Positions 28,069-37,709 are shown, counted from the stretch's first letter. The stretch is 64,000 nt of DNA from Mongoliibacter sp. (GCF_007692705.1 NZ_REBN01000201.1:27150-91149), one strand, 5' to 3'. The notes: generated by a model not told the origin, from the sequence alone. Translations and numbers: made by a program.

Positions 28069-28097
28069 AGGGTGGCTAGTCAGCTACCCTTTTTTTA
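28069..28097 (+). terminator. Terminator of the Lrp/AsnC gene
   Basis: The stem AGGGTGGCT / AGCTACCCT (one G-T pair) has loop AGTC and is followed by T7. It runs up to 28097, which argues against an ATG there as the NUDIX start. Confidence 0.8.
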
Positions 28098-28108
28098 TGC
28101 TCATAATT

Positions 28109-28648
28109 ATGGAAAACCCCTGGAAAACTAAATCCACTCAAGTAAAATATCAGAATTCCTGGATTGAAGTAACTGAACATCAGGTAGTAAATCCAAGTGG
28201 AAGTGATAGTATTTATGGTAAAGTTCATTTTAAAAACAAGGCCCTAGGGATTATTCCTGTTGATAAAGAAGGTAATACATGGTTGGTAGGTCAGCATCGA
28301 TATCCTTTAAATGAATATTCTTGGGAGATACCTATGGGTGGAGGACCTTTGGAATTGGATATTCTGGAGTCAGCCAAAAGGGAGTTAAAGGAAGAAACGG
28401 GGATATCTGCCACAAAATGGACAAATATCATGAGGTTGCATACTTCGAACTCAGTGACAGATGAAGAGGCTTTCGTATACCTAGCTGAAGACCTTACTTT
28501 TGGGGAAACTGAATTTGAAGAGACAGAAGAATTACAAATCATTAAAATCCCCTTGAAAGAGGCAGTTCGTAAAGTGATGGAAGGTGAAATCACAGATGCC
28601 ATATCGGTTGCCGGACTCTTGAAAGTAGCAATGATAAAAAAACTCTGA
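28109..28648 (+). CDS. NUDIX hydrolase (ADP-ribose pyrophosphatase-like)
   Basis: The product has 179 residues from the ATG at 28109. The in-frame ATG at 28097 sits at the end of the upstream terminator and is less likely. The Nudix helix is present as ESAKRELKEETG, carrying the catalytic REhxEE core and preceded by WEIPMGGGP. The first Glu of the Gx5E part is Leu here. ADPR-sugar pyrophosphatases cleave ADP-ribose or similar nucleoside diphosphate sugars. The C-terminal segment (KVMEGEITDAISVAGLLK) resembles that group. The substrate is inferred, not shown. Confidence 0.87.
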   Translation: MENPWKTKSTQVKYQNSWIEVTEHQVVNPSGSDSIYGKVHFKNKALGIIPVDKEGNTWLVGQHRYPLNEYSWEIPMGGGPLELDILESAKRELKEETGISATKWTNIMRLHTSNSVTDEEAFVYLAEDLTFGETEFEETEELQIIKIPLKEAVRKVMEGEITDAISVAGLLKVAMIKKL

Positions 28649-28679
28649 TAATTTTGTTACGCTAGTATTGAGAGAGAAG

Positions 28680-30047
28680 ATGATACTTAATTTTAAAGAC
28701 AATTTTTCAAGGACTTTTTATCTGGCCTATCCAGTGATGTTGAGTCAATTGGGTCAGGTCCTGGTTGGCGTTGCAGATAGTATGATGGTAGGAAGGTTGG
28801 GTGCAGAACCTTTGGCAGCCGCTTCACTAGCCAATAGCATATTTTTTGTTGTATTGATGTTTGGGATTGGCGTATCTATGGCCATTACCCCTTTGGTGGC
28901 GATGGCTGATGGAAATGATAACCCTAAGAAGATTTCGAGGATTTTCAACCACGGTTTTGTGATCAATATGCTGACTGGTTTCATGCTTTTTTTGATCATT
29001 GTTTTTTTCTCTCCCATGCTTAATTTTCTCAATCAGCCGAAGGAGGTTGTAGTGCTTGCTATTCCTTATCTAGCGATCATAACATTGTCTTTATTGCCAT
29101 TTATGTTTTTTCAGACCTTCAAACAGTTTGCTGAAGGCTTATCTCAAACCAAACAGGCAATGTATATCACCTTGCTATGTAATGCTTTGAACGTATTTCT
29201 AAACTGGATTTTTATATATGGCAAACTTGGGATACCTGCTATGGGACTCAACGGTGCAGGTTGGGCAACCTTGATTTCCCGGGTTATTATGGGTATGGCA
29301 ATTGCCTATTATGTATGGAAATCCAAACGTTATAAACCATTTGAGTTGAGTTTTGGATTCAAGAACCTCAATTTTCCTATGGTTTCTAAGTTGCTGAAGA
29401 TTGGTGTTCCTACAGGCTTTCAGTTTATTTTTGAGGTAGGGGCATTTAGTTCTGCAGCCATAATGATGGGTTGGATCGGGGTTAATGCCTTGGCCGCTCA
29501 TCAGATTGCAATAAACCTCGCCTCCATTAGTTATATGATGGCTTCAGGCTTATCTGCTGCTGCCATGGTCAGGGTAGGCAATCAACTTGGACGAAAAGAT
29601 ATCATCAGCCTTCGGGAGGCCGGTTTTACTGTCTTTGCCATGGTTACGATGTTTATGAGTATTTCGGCTATCATTTTTATTGCTTTTAGAGAGTTCTTGC
29701 CATCATTGTACATAGATGATATGGAAGTGATTAAAATGAGTGCTACCCTGCTTATTATTGCAGGATTATTTCAATTATCAGACGGTATTCAAGTTGTGGG
29801 TTTGGGCGCGCTCAGAGGAATGTCTGATGTTAAAATTCCTACTATTGTTACTCTGGTAGCTTATTGGGTTATCGGCTTACCATTAGGTTATCTATTTGCT
29901 TTTTCATGGGGTATGGAAGAGGTAGGGATTTGGATCGGTCTTTTGACGGGATTGACCCTGACAGGTATACTCCTGTTGTATAGGTTCCATTATTTGAGCA
30001 ATAAATTATTAAAAGCCCAACAAAGTAGCTTCAGTCCTGTAACTTGA
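28680..30047 (+). CDS. MATE-family multidrug/Na+ efflux transporter
   Basis: The product has 455 residues from the ATG at 28680. A TTG at 28668 would add only MREK-type residues. Twelve hydrophobic spans occur in two homologous halves. The N-half starts YPVMLSQLGQVLVGVADSMM and the C-half SKLLKIGVPTGFQFIFEVGA, the typical MATE arrangement (NorM/DinF branch). It would export cationic compounds in exchange for Na+ or H+. It begins 31 bp after the NUDIX stop and is followed at 41 bp by a thioesterase, so these may form one transcript. Confidence 0.93.
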   Translation: MILNFKDNFSRTFYLAYPVMLSQLGQVLVGVADSMMVGRLGAEPLAAASLANSIFFVVLMFGIGVSMAITPLVAMADGNDNPKKISRIFNHGFVINMLTGFMLFLIIVFFSPMLNFLNQPKEVVVLAIPYLAIITLSLLPFMFFQTFKQFAEGLSQTKQAMYITLLCNALNVFLNWIFIYGKLGIPAMGLNGAGWATLISRVIMGMAIAYYVWKSKRYKPFELSFGFKNLNFPMVSKLLKIGVPTGFQFIFEVGAFSSAAIMMGWIGVNALAAHQIAINLASISYMMASGLSAAAMVRVGNQLGRKDIISLREAGFTVFAMVTMFMSISAIIFIAFREFLPSLYIDDMEVIKMSATLLIIAGLFQLSDGIQVVGLGALRGMSDVKIPTIVTLVAYWVIGLPLGYLFAFSWGMEEVGIWIGLLTGLTLTGILLLYRFHYLSNKLLKAQQSSFSPVT

Positions 30048-30088
30048 CTTTTTAATTCTGCCAATCTTTCCTATTTTCCGAAGAATTT

Positions 30089-30640
30089 ATGGAAAAAGAG
30101 AAAGCCAAACCTGTGGGATTTTCCCGAACCACCATCACTGAGCTGATGATCCCATCTTATGCTAATTTTGGGGGCAAAATACATGGAGGGATACTTCTGT
30201 CTTTAATGGATAAAGTAGCTTTTGCTGCTGCAAGCAAGCATAGTGGTGCCTATTGCGTCACCGTTTCCGTGGATACAGTGGATTTTTTACAGCCCGTTGC
30301 GGTAGGGGATTTAGTTTCTCTCAAAGCTTCGGTTAATCACGTCGGGAATAGCTCTATGGTGATTGGAATAAAAGTCATAGCTGAGGATGTCAAGTCAGGG
30401 AGTGTTAAACATACCAATACATGCTATTTCACTATGGTAGCTAAAGGTGATGACGATAAACCCACTCAAGTTCCTAAGCTAATACTGGAAAGCAAAACAG
30501 ATGTAAGAAGGTTTGTACAGGCTATTTTTAGAAAAAAACTCAAAAAAGACCATACTGAAAAAATGGAAACCATGAAGAAAGGTTGGGATAAGGAGGAAAT
30601 GTCAAGACTTCTTGAAAACGAAAGATGTATTATTGAATAA
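30089..30640 (+). CDS. Hotdog-fold acyl-CoA thioesterase
   Basis: The 183-residue product has ELMIPSYANFGGKIHGGILL followed by SLMDKVAFAAASKH, the N-terminal hotdog signature of the YciA/BFIT acyl-CoA hydrolase group. The catalytic Asn/Asp pair of that family maps near N27 and D46. SVDTVDFLQPVAVGDLVSL is the second strand block. The C-terminal 45 residues are charged and helical, longer than in minimal members. It hydrolyses acyl-CoA to free acid and CoA in the cytosol. The chain length is unknown. It is probably co-transcribed with the M24 gene 15 bp downstream. Confidence 0.88.
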   Translation: MEKEKAKPVGFSRTTITELMIPSYANFGGKIHGGILLSLMDKVAFAAASKHSGAYCVTVSVDTVDFLQPVAVGDLVSLKASVNHVGNSSMVIGIKVIAEDVKSGSVKHTNTCYFTMVAKGDDDKPTQVPKLILESKTDVRRFVQAIFRKKLKKDHTEKMETMKKGWDKEEMSRLLENERCIIE

Positions 30641-30655
30641 TAAACTAAACTGTAA

Positions 30656-32008
30656 ATGAAAAAAATAACATTGATTACCTTATGTCTCTTCTGTTTAGCA
30701 GAACTGGCTTTTGCTCAAAAACACAATGTATTGACCCAGAGACAACAGGCGACAGTCGTGGACCAGTGGCTGAACGAAAGGATTGAAACCCTACTTCCCG
30801 AGTTGATGGATAGGGCAGAACTGGATATGTGGGTATTGATCTCGAGGGAATACAACGAGGATCCTGTGATTCGGACTTTCTTGCCGGGAACTTGGCATGC
30901 TGCAAGAAGGAGAACCATGTTGGTTATTTATAAAGCTCCTGGTTCCAACAAGGTGGAAACTTATGCAGTAGCCCGATATGATGTTGGAGAAGCTTTTAAA
31001 AAAGCATGGGACCCTGAAGCTCAACCTGACCAATGGAAAGCACTGAAAGACCTGATTGTGGAGAAAAATCCGTCAAAAATAGGCTTGAATATTTCTGATA
31101 ATTATGGACATGCTGATGGCTTGAACTTAACAGAATACAACAACTTGATGAAAGTGCTACCTGATGATTTTCATGATAAAATCACATCTGCGGAGAAATT
31201 ATCAGTGGGGTGGCTGGAGACTAGAACACCTTCGGAAATGGCGACCTACCGACATATTCAATCTTTAGCAAACAGCATCATACAAGAAGGGCTTTCCGAA
31301 TCAGTGATCACTCCAGGTGTCACTACTACAGCAGACGTGCAGTGGTGGTACAGAGAAAGGATAAAGGAACTGAAATTGGATACTTGGTTTCATCCTACGG
31401 TGGATATCCAAAGAGCAGATGAGAGTTCTAAGGAGCATCTTAGGTCATTCGCAGTGAATGCAGATAGCGAAGTGATCATGCCGGGGGATTTGTTACATAT
31501 TGATTTTGGCATTACCTACCTCCGCCTCAATACAGATACCCAACAGTTGGCTTATGTACTTAAACCTGGAGAAAATGAAGTTCCCAAATATTTGGTAGAT
31601 GCTTTTAAAGTTGGAAACAGGTTGCAGGATATACTTACCTCTCAGTTTAAAACAGGACGTACAGGTAACGAAATTCTTAGAGAGACGAGAAAAATCATGG
31701 ATCAAGAAGGAATAAAAGGAAGTATTTACTCACATCCTCTTGGCACTCATGGCCACGCTTCTGGACCAACTATAGGTATGTGGGATAATCAGGGTGATAC
31801 GCCTGGGGCCGGGGATTACCCTTTGTACCCCAATACCGCATATGCCATAGAATTAAATGCTGTAGTTTTTGTGGAAGAATGGAACAAAGACGTAAGAGTA
31901 ATGCTTGAAGAAGGTGCTTTCTACGATGGAGAGAAAGTGATATACTTCAATGGTCGGCAAAGTGAAATCATGCCAATTCCAAGAAATCAATTTTACTTGA
32001 AAAATTAA
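30656..32008 (+). CDS. Secreted M24-family metallopeptidase (Xaa-Pro aminopeptidase-like)
   Basis: The product has 450 residues with a signal peptide ending ELAFAQ. The N-terminal half resembles the creatinase-type non-catalytic domain (LMDRAELDMWVLISREYNED). The pita-bread catalytic domain has HIDFGITY and the second Asp in LNTDTQQLAYV, then HPLGTHGHASGPTIG and ELNAVVFVEEWN. The usual Asp-Asp-His-Glu-Glu dimetal ligands therefore appear present. It probably cleaves N-terminal residues from peptides in the periplasm or outside. It ends at a terminator embedded in the end of the convergent YhhN gene. Confidence 0.88.
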   Translation: MKKITLITLCLFCLAELAFAQKHNVLTQRQQATVVDQWLNERIETLLPELMDRAELDMWVLISREYNEDPVIRTFLPGTWHAARRRTMLVIYKAPGSNKVETYAVARYDVGEAFKKAWDPEAQPDQWKALKDLIVEKNPSKIGLNISDNYGHADGLNLTEYNNLMKVLPDDFHDKITSAEKLSVGWLETRTPSEMATYRHIQSLANSIIQEGLSESVITPGVTTTADVQWWYRERIKELKLDTWFHPTVDIQRADESSKEHLRSFAVNADSEVIMPGDLLHIDFGITYLRLNTDTQQLAYVLKPGENEVPKYLVDAFKVGNRLQDILTSQFKTGRTGNEILRETRKIMDQEGIKGSIYSHPLGTHGHASGPTIGMWDNQGDTPGAGDYPLYPNTAYAIELNAVVFVEEWNKDVRVMLEEGAFYDGEKVIYFNGRQSEIMPIPRNQFYLKN

Positions 32009-32010
32009 AT

Positions 32011-32739
32011 TCATTTGATAAAGGCATCCAAATCGGATGCCTCTTTTTTTGAAGTATCCTCCCTCACTTGTAGAAAAATACCACTCACAATCAAATAGTG
32101 GCCGAAGGCAAATGAAAGGATAATTAATATGTGAATAAATTGATTGGTCAATTCCAGGTCTAATCCTGCTAAGATATCACTGAGATAAAAAAGTATAAGT
32201 CCATAAAGAACTGTAAAATAGCTTTTTCGAGAGACATAAAACCTCCTATCCAGCGCTAAAACCATACTGAAGCATGCAATTATACCATATATGATGCCTA
32301 AGAGGAAAAATTCTTCCATTTCTGGCGTGACAATCCATACCAATGCTCCGATTATTAAAATAGCGGCAATTTCCGGCCATCTTTTAATTTTGTCACTAGA
32401 GACTTCTTTTTTATTGTATTTATGAGATGTCATAAACATATAAGCATACCCAACCTGCGCTACCAGAAAACTACTGAGGCTAATCATCTTAAAGAAATTT
32501 TCGTCTTCAATTATTATTAGAACATCTCCTAAAAAAGAGAAAAACGTAGCTACAAGTAAAATTGGAATCAATTTATGATTTGACCGCTGAAAACATTTAA
32601 AAATCAATACCATCAAAGTGGGAAGTATAAAAAACTTAGATGCAAAGAAGAGACCCTGTTGATCAAGTAACAAAAAAGTAATACTACTTAGTATAAATAA
32701 AAAGTAGATTTTGACCAAATATTCTTTCCAACTCAACAT
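32011..32739 (-). CDS. YhhN-family membrane protein (lysoplasmalogenase)
   Basis: The 242-residue product has about seven to eight membrane helices. SKFFILPTLMVLIF (35-48), LVATFFSFLGDVLIIIED (63-80), VAQVGYAYMF and YLSDILAGLDLE match the conserved polar positions of the TMEM86/YhhN family, including the paired Asp residues. Characterised members hydrolyse the vinyl-ether bond of lysoplasmalogens. Some bacterial members have unknown substrates. The last codons contain the hairpin that terminates the convergent M24 transcript. Confidence 0.83.
   Translation of the reverse strand: MLSWKEYLVKIYFLFILSSITFLLLDQQGLFFASKFFILPTLMVLIFKCFQRSNHKLIPILLVATFFSFLGDVLIIIEDENFFKMISLSSFLVAQVGYAYMFMTSHKYNKKEVSSDKIKRWPEIAAILIIGALVWIVTPEMEEFFLLGIIYGIIACFSMVLALDRRFYVSRKSYFTVLYGLILFYLSDILAGLDLELTNQFIHILIILSFAFGHYLIVSGIFLQVREDTSKKEASDLDAFIK
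32021..32050 (+). terminator. Terminator of the M24 transcript, inside the YhhN coding end
   Basis: The 7-bp stem GGCATCC / GGATGCC (32023-32029 and 32035-32041) is followed by TCTTTTTTT on the plus strand. It lies within the final codons of the minus-strand YhhN gene. Confidence 0.8.
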
Positions 32740-32925
32740 GGCTTTACAAAATGTAGATGACTAAAATAATCTGAAAGATTGGAAATTAAAATGTTGATTT
32801 TCAGTAAAGTTTCAGTTGGACTTTAGGGAAATAATAATTTTCGCAATTTTTTTTTCTTATTTAATTAGTAGGTTTTGTTTTATGATTATTTCAATACGTG
32901 ATGGCACCGCCATTCATATAAAAAA

Positions 32926-34488
32926 CTAAAAGCTATACCGCTCAATAAAAAATGCAGTTTTTCTTGTTCCTTCTTCATCTTTCAACCTTCCCTTTCCAGA
33001 TACTAATAATTTCCCATTTTGATCGAAATGAACTTTTATACTGCTCAACTCAACAGTTTTCTGATCATGATCAAAAGGAATTTTTTTATTTAGGTATTTT
33101 GTTTTTTCATTTTCAAAATAAGAACAAAGAATATCTTTTCCGTCAAAATAGGCATAAATGACTTTATCCTGATCTTGAGAAAGTGCTCCTGAAGCGGTAG
33201 GTAAAAATTGCATCGTGGCTGATAAAGGAATTCGGTGGTAATGAATGATCTCCTACATCTCGTTTAAATGTATTAAATGGGCAGCATAGGCTATATACTC
33301 GCAACTGAGTCGGTATGGCCTTGTCCTATCTTTATATGCACCCGGAACTAGGGGCAATTCTCTCGAGAATCTATTGCCAGGAAAATATTTATTCTTTTTC
33401 GTAAAACTTTCAATAAAACTTCTTTGATAATCGGATTCGCTTTTGAGTTGAGAGCCAAACTGCTCGAAATGATGCCAAACACCGTTCTCTGAAGTTTCCA
33501 GACCCCAAAGTTCCAGGGTCTCCTTCAAATATGGAATTCTTCCTGTTTTTATCCTTCTGTCCATCCTCTTTTTCTTACCAAAGGGAATGGTACTGTCATG
33601 TTCATCAAAAAATCCAGGCAAATCATTCAAATAGCTTCTCCAAAGTGAGAATTCTTCAAACTCATTGATAAATATATTAATCAGACCAGAACTATGGTAA
33701 TTGTTACGGGGTCCAAAAACACCTGAGTAAACCTTATCTCCTTTAAAATCAGTAGCTAATAGGGTTCTGTAATTGGTTCGTTTATCCTCAAGTAGGTCAA
33801 AGGTACCTTTTTCAATGATTTCACCTTTTGGTGATACCGTAACCATATGTAACAAGTCATTTTGCTGTGCATCTTTCTTTCGTGCCAATACAATAAGACT
33901 TTTTGCATCATTCTGCTTATTGGCTGATAGCACCTCGAAAGAATTGTCAAATAGTAATTTTCGATTAATGTTTTCCGGTTGAAGGTGGTCTACAGATTGT
34001 AGCATCAATCCAGCTGCATTGCGCCCAAGCACTAGGCTATTCATTCCGAAAGAATGAAAATCGGTAACTTCAGACAGTTCTGAGCTTCTAAAAGGTATTA
34101 CACTTAATTGTCCTGACTCTGAATTGATGGATATTATAGTCAGCTCATCTATGGTAGATTGGATGACCTTTAAAGAATAATGACTTAACAAGACAAGTTC
34201 TGGCCCGGAAATATCTGCCCATTGAAATTCCTGATGGTCCGGCATGGGAAAAGTGATTTGGGTTTCAGGCTGAAGTTCTTCATTTAAGATGAAAAATTCA
34301 CCCTCTCTATTGTTGCTGATAATCTTTTTCCTTGTACTTCGAATTCCTACGATTTTTTGGCCAACCTCATATACGCTGTAATTTTCTCCAGACCGATCTA
34401 TATCAGTAGTAAACCTGGTTTCAAAATCTTGGCAAATTCCAAAAAGGGGTATGATAAAAATGGCTAAAAAGATTTCAACACTTTTCAT
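32926..34488 (-). pseudogene. Secreted protein gene interrupted by one in-frame TAG
   Basis: One continuous frame runs from the ATG at 34488 to a TAG at 32926-32928. It is broken only by a TAG at 33253-33255, giving 411 codons before and 108 codons after it. The codons across the break are GAG ATG TAG GAG ATC ATT CAT TAC, and all later codons to the end stay open. The N-terminus has a signal peptide ending FGICQ. The mature sequence has repeating short beta-strand-like segments and no recognised domain. The downstream ATG at 33213 is in the same frame and has no promoter or ribosome-binding signal, so a separate gene is unlikely. A recent nonsense mutation, a sequencing error or stop-codon readthrough could explain it. 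Function unknown. Confidence 0.75.
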
Positions 34489-34726
34489 ATTTATTTTATA
34501 GATGCAGATATTATATTTTTCCTATAAATTACGTTGCATTTTGGGTAACTGTTCGAAGAAAACATTTTACATTCAAGTAATCAGTTATTCAAACCCAAAT
34601 TTTTGGGTTAGTTTCGGTAATACCTTTTATATAAATATGGCTTTTTTGAAATGTATCCAGGTATTTTCTTTTCTGAAAGAAAAGGATTTTTGGTAAACCA
34701 TTTACCTTTTACATGTGAATTCTTCA

Positions 34727-35914
34727 TTAATTCTTGTCTTCTGGAACAAGATATTTTTGTTGTTTGGGTAGGGTGAAAAGATAAAAAAATGCAAAAATTG
34801 AAGAAACTGCTGCTATGCTGAATACCATTGGGAAATTTTCGGATTTATTGGCAAAGACATAGCCCGATACGAGGGCCCCAATACCTATTCCAGCTTCCAA
34901 GGCAATATACATGGTAGCCAAAGCCCTACCTCTAAAAGCATCCAATGATAAATCTATCGTCCATGCAGAAATTGTAGGAGAGTTCATCCCAACAGAAGCA
35001 CCGAAAATTACTCCTCCGAAAAGTAACATCCCCTTGGTCTGCGCAAAAGCGATGACAAACATTGCTATGGCCATAGAGAGCGTTGCAGCTTTCATTACTG
35101 GAATTCTCCCGTATCTATCTGAGGTTTTTCCGGCGATTATCCTGATGCCAAGTGATGAAAGTGTGAATACAGCAAAGAAAAGTCCTTTGTTTTTAATACC
35201 CAAGTATTCTGAATAATCCGGTATAATTGTCAGTACTGTTCCAAATGAAAACACCGTTAACAAAAGTACCAAGGAGGGCACCAATACTCTTTTTTCTATA
35301 ATTTCATGTCTATTCAATTTGAAAAGACGGATGTTCATTTTTTCTTTATCAGTTACGGTTTCTTTCAGCCTGATGATGACCAATATGGAAAGAATTGAGA
35401 AACCTGCTGAAGTATAAAATAAAGGTTGAATTCCCCATATACTGGCAATATACCCACCTAGTGCAGGACCAGCTGCCATTCCTAATGAACCAAATAGAGA
35501 CTGGATACCCATAGCTTCTCCGCGACGGTTGAAAGGAACTATATCCGCGACATAAGCAGAAGTACCGGTAGGAGTGAAGCCTGTGGAAAATCCGTGAACG
35601 AATCTCAAGAAGAGAAATCCGGCTACAGAGGTGATTATGGGGTACAACAAGCTTACCACAAAGCAAATAGCCGCGCCAACTACCATAACAGGGATTCTGC
35701 CAATTTTATCTGCTAATTTACCACTGAAAGGCCTGGAAAGCCCAGCTGTCAATGTGAAAAGTGCAATAATTAAACCTTTATAATCCTCACCACCCAAGGA
35801 TGTCAGGTAAGCAGGCAATTCAGGGATAATCATATTGAAGCTCGCAAAGAACAAAAAGGAACTCAGACAGAGTACAAAGAAGTTCAAATTGAAAAAAGGA
35901 GGGAGCAGTTTCAT
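34727..35914 (-). CDS. MFS-family drug/metabolite exporter
   Basis: The product has 395 residues and twelve predicted spans. The loop 2-3 motif GKLADKIGRIPVMVVG (about 65-80) and its repeat KTSDRYGRIPVMKAAT in the second half are the major facilitator signatures. Motif C-like GSLGMAAGPALGGYIAS in helix 5 points to the antiporter (drug-H+ exporter) subgroup. The substrate is unknown. The 238-bp stretch on its 3' side (34489-34726) holds two small hairpins, at 34592-34609 and 34692-34706, without strong T-runs, and no gene. Confidence 0.9.
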   Translation of the reverse strand: MKLLPPFFNLNFFVLCLSSFLFFASFNMIIPELPAYLTSLGGEDYKGLIIALFTLTAGLSRPFSGKLADKIGRIPVMVVGAAICFVVSLLYPIITSVAGFLFLRFVHGFSTGFTPTGTSAYVADIVPFNRRGEAMGIQSLFGSLGMAAGPALGGYIASIWGIQPLFYTSAGFSILSILVIIRLKETVTDKEKMNIRLFKLNRHEIIEKRVLVPSLVLLLTVFSFGTVLTIIPDYSEYLGIKNKGLFFAVFTLSSLGIRIIAGKTSDRYGRIPVMKAATLSMAIAMFVIAFAQTKGMLLFGGVIFGASVGMNSPTISAWTIDLSLDAFRGRALATMYIALEAGIGIGALVSGYVFANKSENFPMVFSIAAVSSIFAFFYLFTLPKQQKYLVPEDKN

Positions 35915-36008
35915 GAAGCTTTTGATCGGGGCATATAAATCAGTTCTTTACATAACTGCTGTATAAAAAAAGATTCCCAGAGCCAAAGTTCTGGAAATCT
36001 TATAGTCA

Positions 36009-37110
36009 TTAGTCTTTACTTGCTTCTTTTTCGCTTTGAGCTAGAAGGTAAGCTTTGATGAATTCACCTAATCCGCCATCTAAGACACTTTGAGCATCAG
36101 AGGTTTCATGACCTGTTCTGGCATCCTTTACCAATTTGTATGGATGTAGTACGTAGTTTCTGATCTGGGAACCAAAGTCAATCTTCATTTTTCCGGATTC
36201 GATCTTTGCCCTTTCAGCATTCCTCTTTTCCATTTCAAGTTGATAAAGCCTAGATTTCAACATCTGCATTGCTTTTTCCCTGTTGGCAAGCTGAGATCTT
36301 TCTATCTGACAGACAACTACGATGCCTGTTGGTTTATGGGTCAACTGTACCTTGGTTTCAACCTTGTTTACATTTTGTCCTCCCGCACCTCCAGACCTGG
36401 AAGTGTGCAGCTCCACATCTGATGGATTGATTTCAATTTCAATAGAATCATCCACTACAGGATATGCATATACAGAAGCAAAAGAAGTATGTCTTCTCCC
36501 ATTACTGTCGAATGGCGAAATTCTTACAAGCCTGTGTACACCGGATTCTGATTTTAGGAACCCGTAAGCTAATGGACCTTCAAATTCCAATGTCACGGAT
36601 TTAATTCCGGCAACTTCGCCTTCCTGTAAGTCAACTTCACGGACTTTATAACCGTTTTTCTCTCCCCACATGATATACATTCTCATCAAGATGGATGCCC
36701 AGTCATTACTTTCTGTTCCACCTGCACCGGGATTGATTTCAAGCATGGCATTGAGTTGATCCTCTTCTTCGCCAAGCATTTTTTTCAACTCCAGGTCTTC
36801 TACTGCTTCTAGGGTTTTTTTGTATTCGGATTTGATTTCTTCTTCTGAAACCTCATCCATGTTATAGAAATCATACAAGACTTCTAAGTCTTGAATTTGA
36901 GTTTCAACGGATTCATAAGCACTTGTCCAGCCTTTTCTCATCTGGATTTGCTTCATAGATTTTTCCGCTTCGTCAGGGTTGTTCCAAAAATCGGGCTGAG
37001 CTGATACAGCCTCTAAATCTTCTATTTCAGCTTTCTTCTTATCGTAGTCAAAGATACCTCCTCAAAGCCGAAACGCGGGCTTTCAAGTCTTTCAACTGGT
37101 CTGATGTCAT
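36009..37110 (-). CDS. prfB: Peptide chain release factor 2, with programmed +1 frameshift
   Basis: The protein is made from two frames. Frame 0 starts at the ATG at 37110 ([20 protein letters not shown]) and meets TGA at 37050-37048. The slip site reads AGG AGG TAT CTT TGA C on the minus strand. Skipping one T gives CTT then GAC at 37049, which enters the frame that continues to 36009. The total is 20 + 346 = 366 residues, the normal RF2 length. The anticodon-like SPF (about 198-200) and catalytic GGQ (about 243-245, in [14 protein letters not shown]) are present. RF2 reads UGA and UAA. The internal UGA lets RF2 level control its own synthesis. Calling only the ATG at 36956 would lose 51 N-terminal residues. 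Confidence 0.97.
37048..37065 (-). promoter_or_regulatory. prfB +1 frameshift site with internal Shine-Dalgarno
   Basis: On the minus strand AGGAGG (37062-37057) is followed by TAT, then CTT TGA C. The spacing and slip codon equal the classical RF2 autoregulatory element. The anti-SD contact pushes the ribosome +1 at CUU U. Confidence 0.95.
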
Positions 37111-37172
37111 AATTTATTTTGTTTTTTTGAGTTGCGAAATTCGGTAAAATATTGGTCTTAACCTATTCCTTT

Positions 37173-37709
37173 TCATTCCTCATAAAGAATAATAAGTTGG
37201 ATTTTATTTCTTCCTTTATGTCTAAATGTTTTGTACCTGACAAAGGACATGGCCAGTCCTGCGCCAAAAAGTGCTGCCGGTAATGGCCAAGAGCTTCCTA
37301 ATTGGCTGAAATTCCCTTCTTGTATCAAACTTGATAAAGTAAAACCGGTCAAGAATACGATGCCACCTCCCATTCCCAGTTGAGAAATGTTGCGAAGCGT
37401 TTGATTGCGCTCATCTTTTTCAAGGATATTGACTTCAAGGATATCTTCAGGTTTGAGGATGTTTTCTTTCAATACAATAATGTCCTTCTGTATATCTACA
37501 ATTACGTCTTCTAAGAAAAAGTCAAAATCGCTTATTTTATAAATAAAAAGATCCCCCACACGGTATTTGATCTGGTTTTTCTGCTTTATTCCCCTCTTCA
37601 GTAAAATAAATTTTTCTGAAACTTCCTGTGCACTAACCTCGGATTGAAAATTGACCAAGGTGAATACACAGAAAAAAAGGGTAAAAATTTTGAATTGAAG
37701 TGATTTCAT
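37173..37709 (-). CDS. Hypothetical secreted or membrane protein
   Basis: The 178-residue product has a signal peptide ending SEVSAQ. The mature part begins with a beta-rich segment (KYRVGDLFIYKISDFDFFLE). About 118-135 (GMGGGIVFLTGFTLSSLI) and 148-162 (LPAALFGAGLAMSFV) are two hydrophobic helices separated by a Gly/Ser loop, followed by a basic segment. This looks like a small envelope protein with a C-terminal hairpin anchor. I do not recognise a family. It precedes prfB by 62 bp on the same strand. Confidence 0.65.
   Translation of the reverse strand: MKSLQFKIFTLFFCVFTLVNFQSEVSAQEVSEKFILLKRGIKQKNQIKYRVGDLFIYKISDFDFFLEDVIVDIQKDIIVLKENILKPEDILEVNILEKDERNQTLRNISQLGMGGGIVFLTGFTLSSLIQEGNFSQLGSSWPLPAALFGAGLAMSFVRYKTFRHKGRNKIQLIILYEE

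Noticed and set aside
32926..33213. A separate 95-residue gene starting at 33213
   Set aside because: It is in the same frame as the upstream secreted-protein gene, and 13 open codons join it to the TAG, so it is better read as the severed C-terminus.
34592..34609. Hairpin AACCCAAA-TT-TTTGGGTT downstream of the MFS gene
   Set aside because: No T-run follows on either strand, and it is AT-rich apart from three GC pairs. Kept only as a weak structure.
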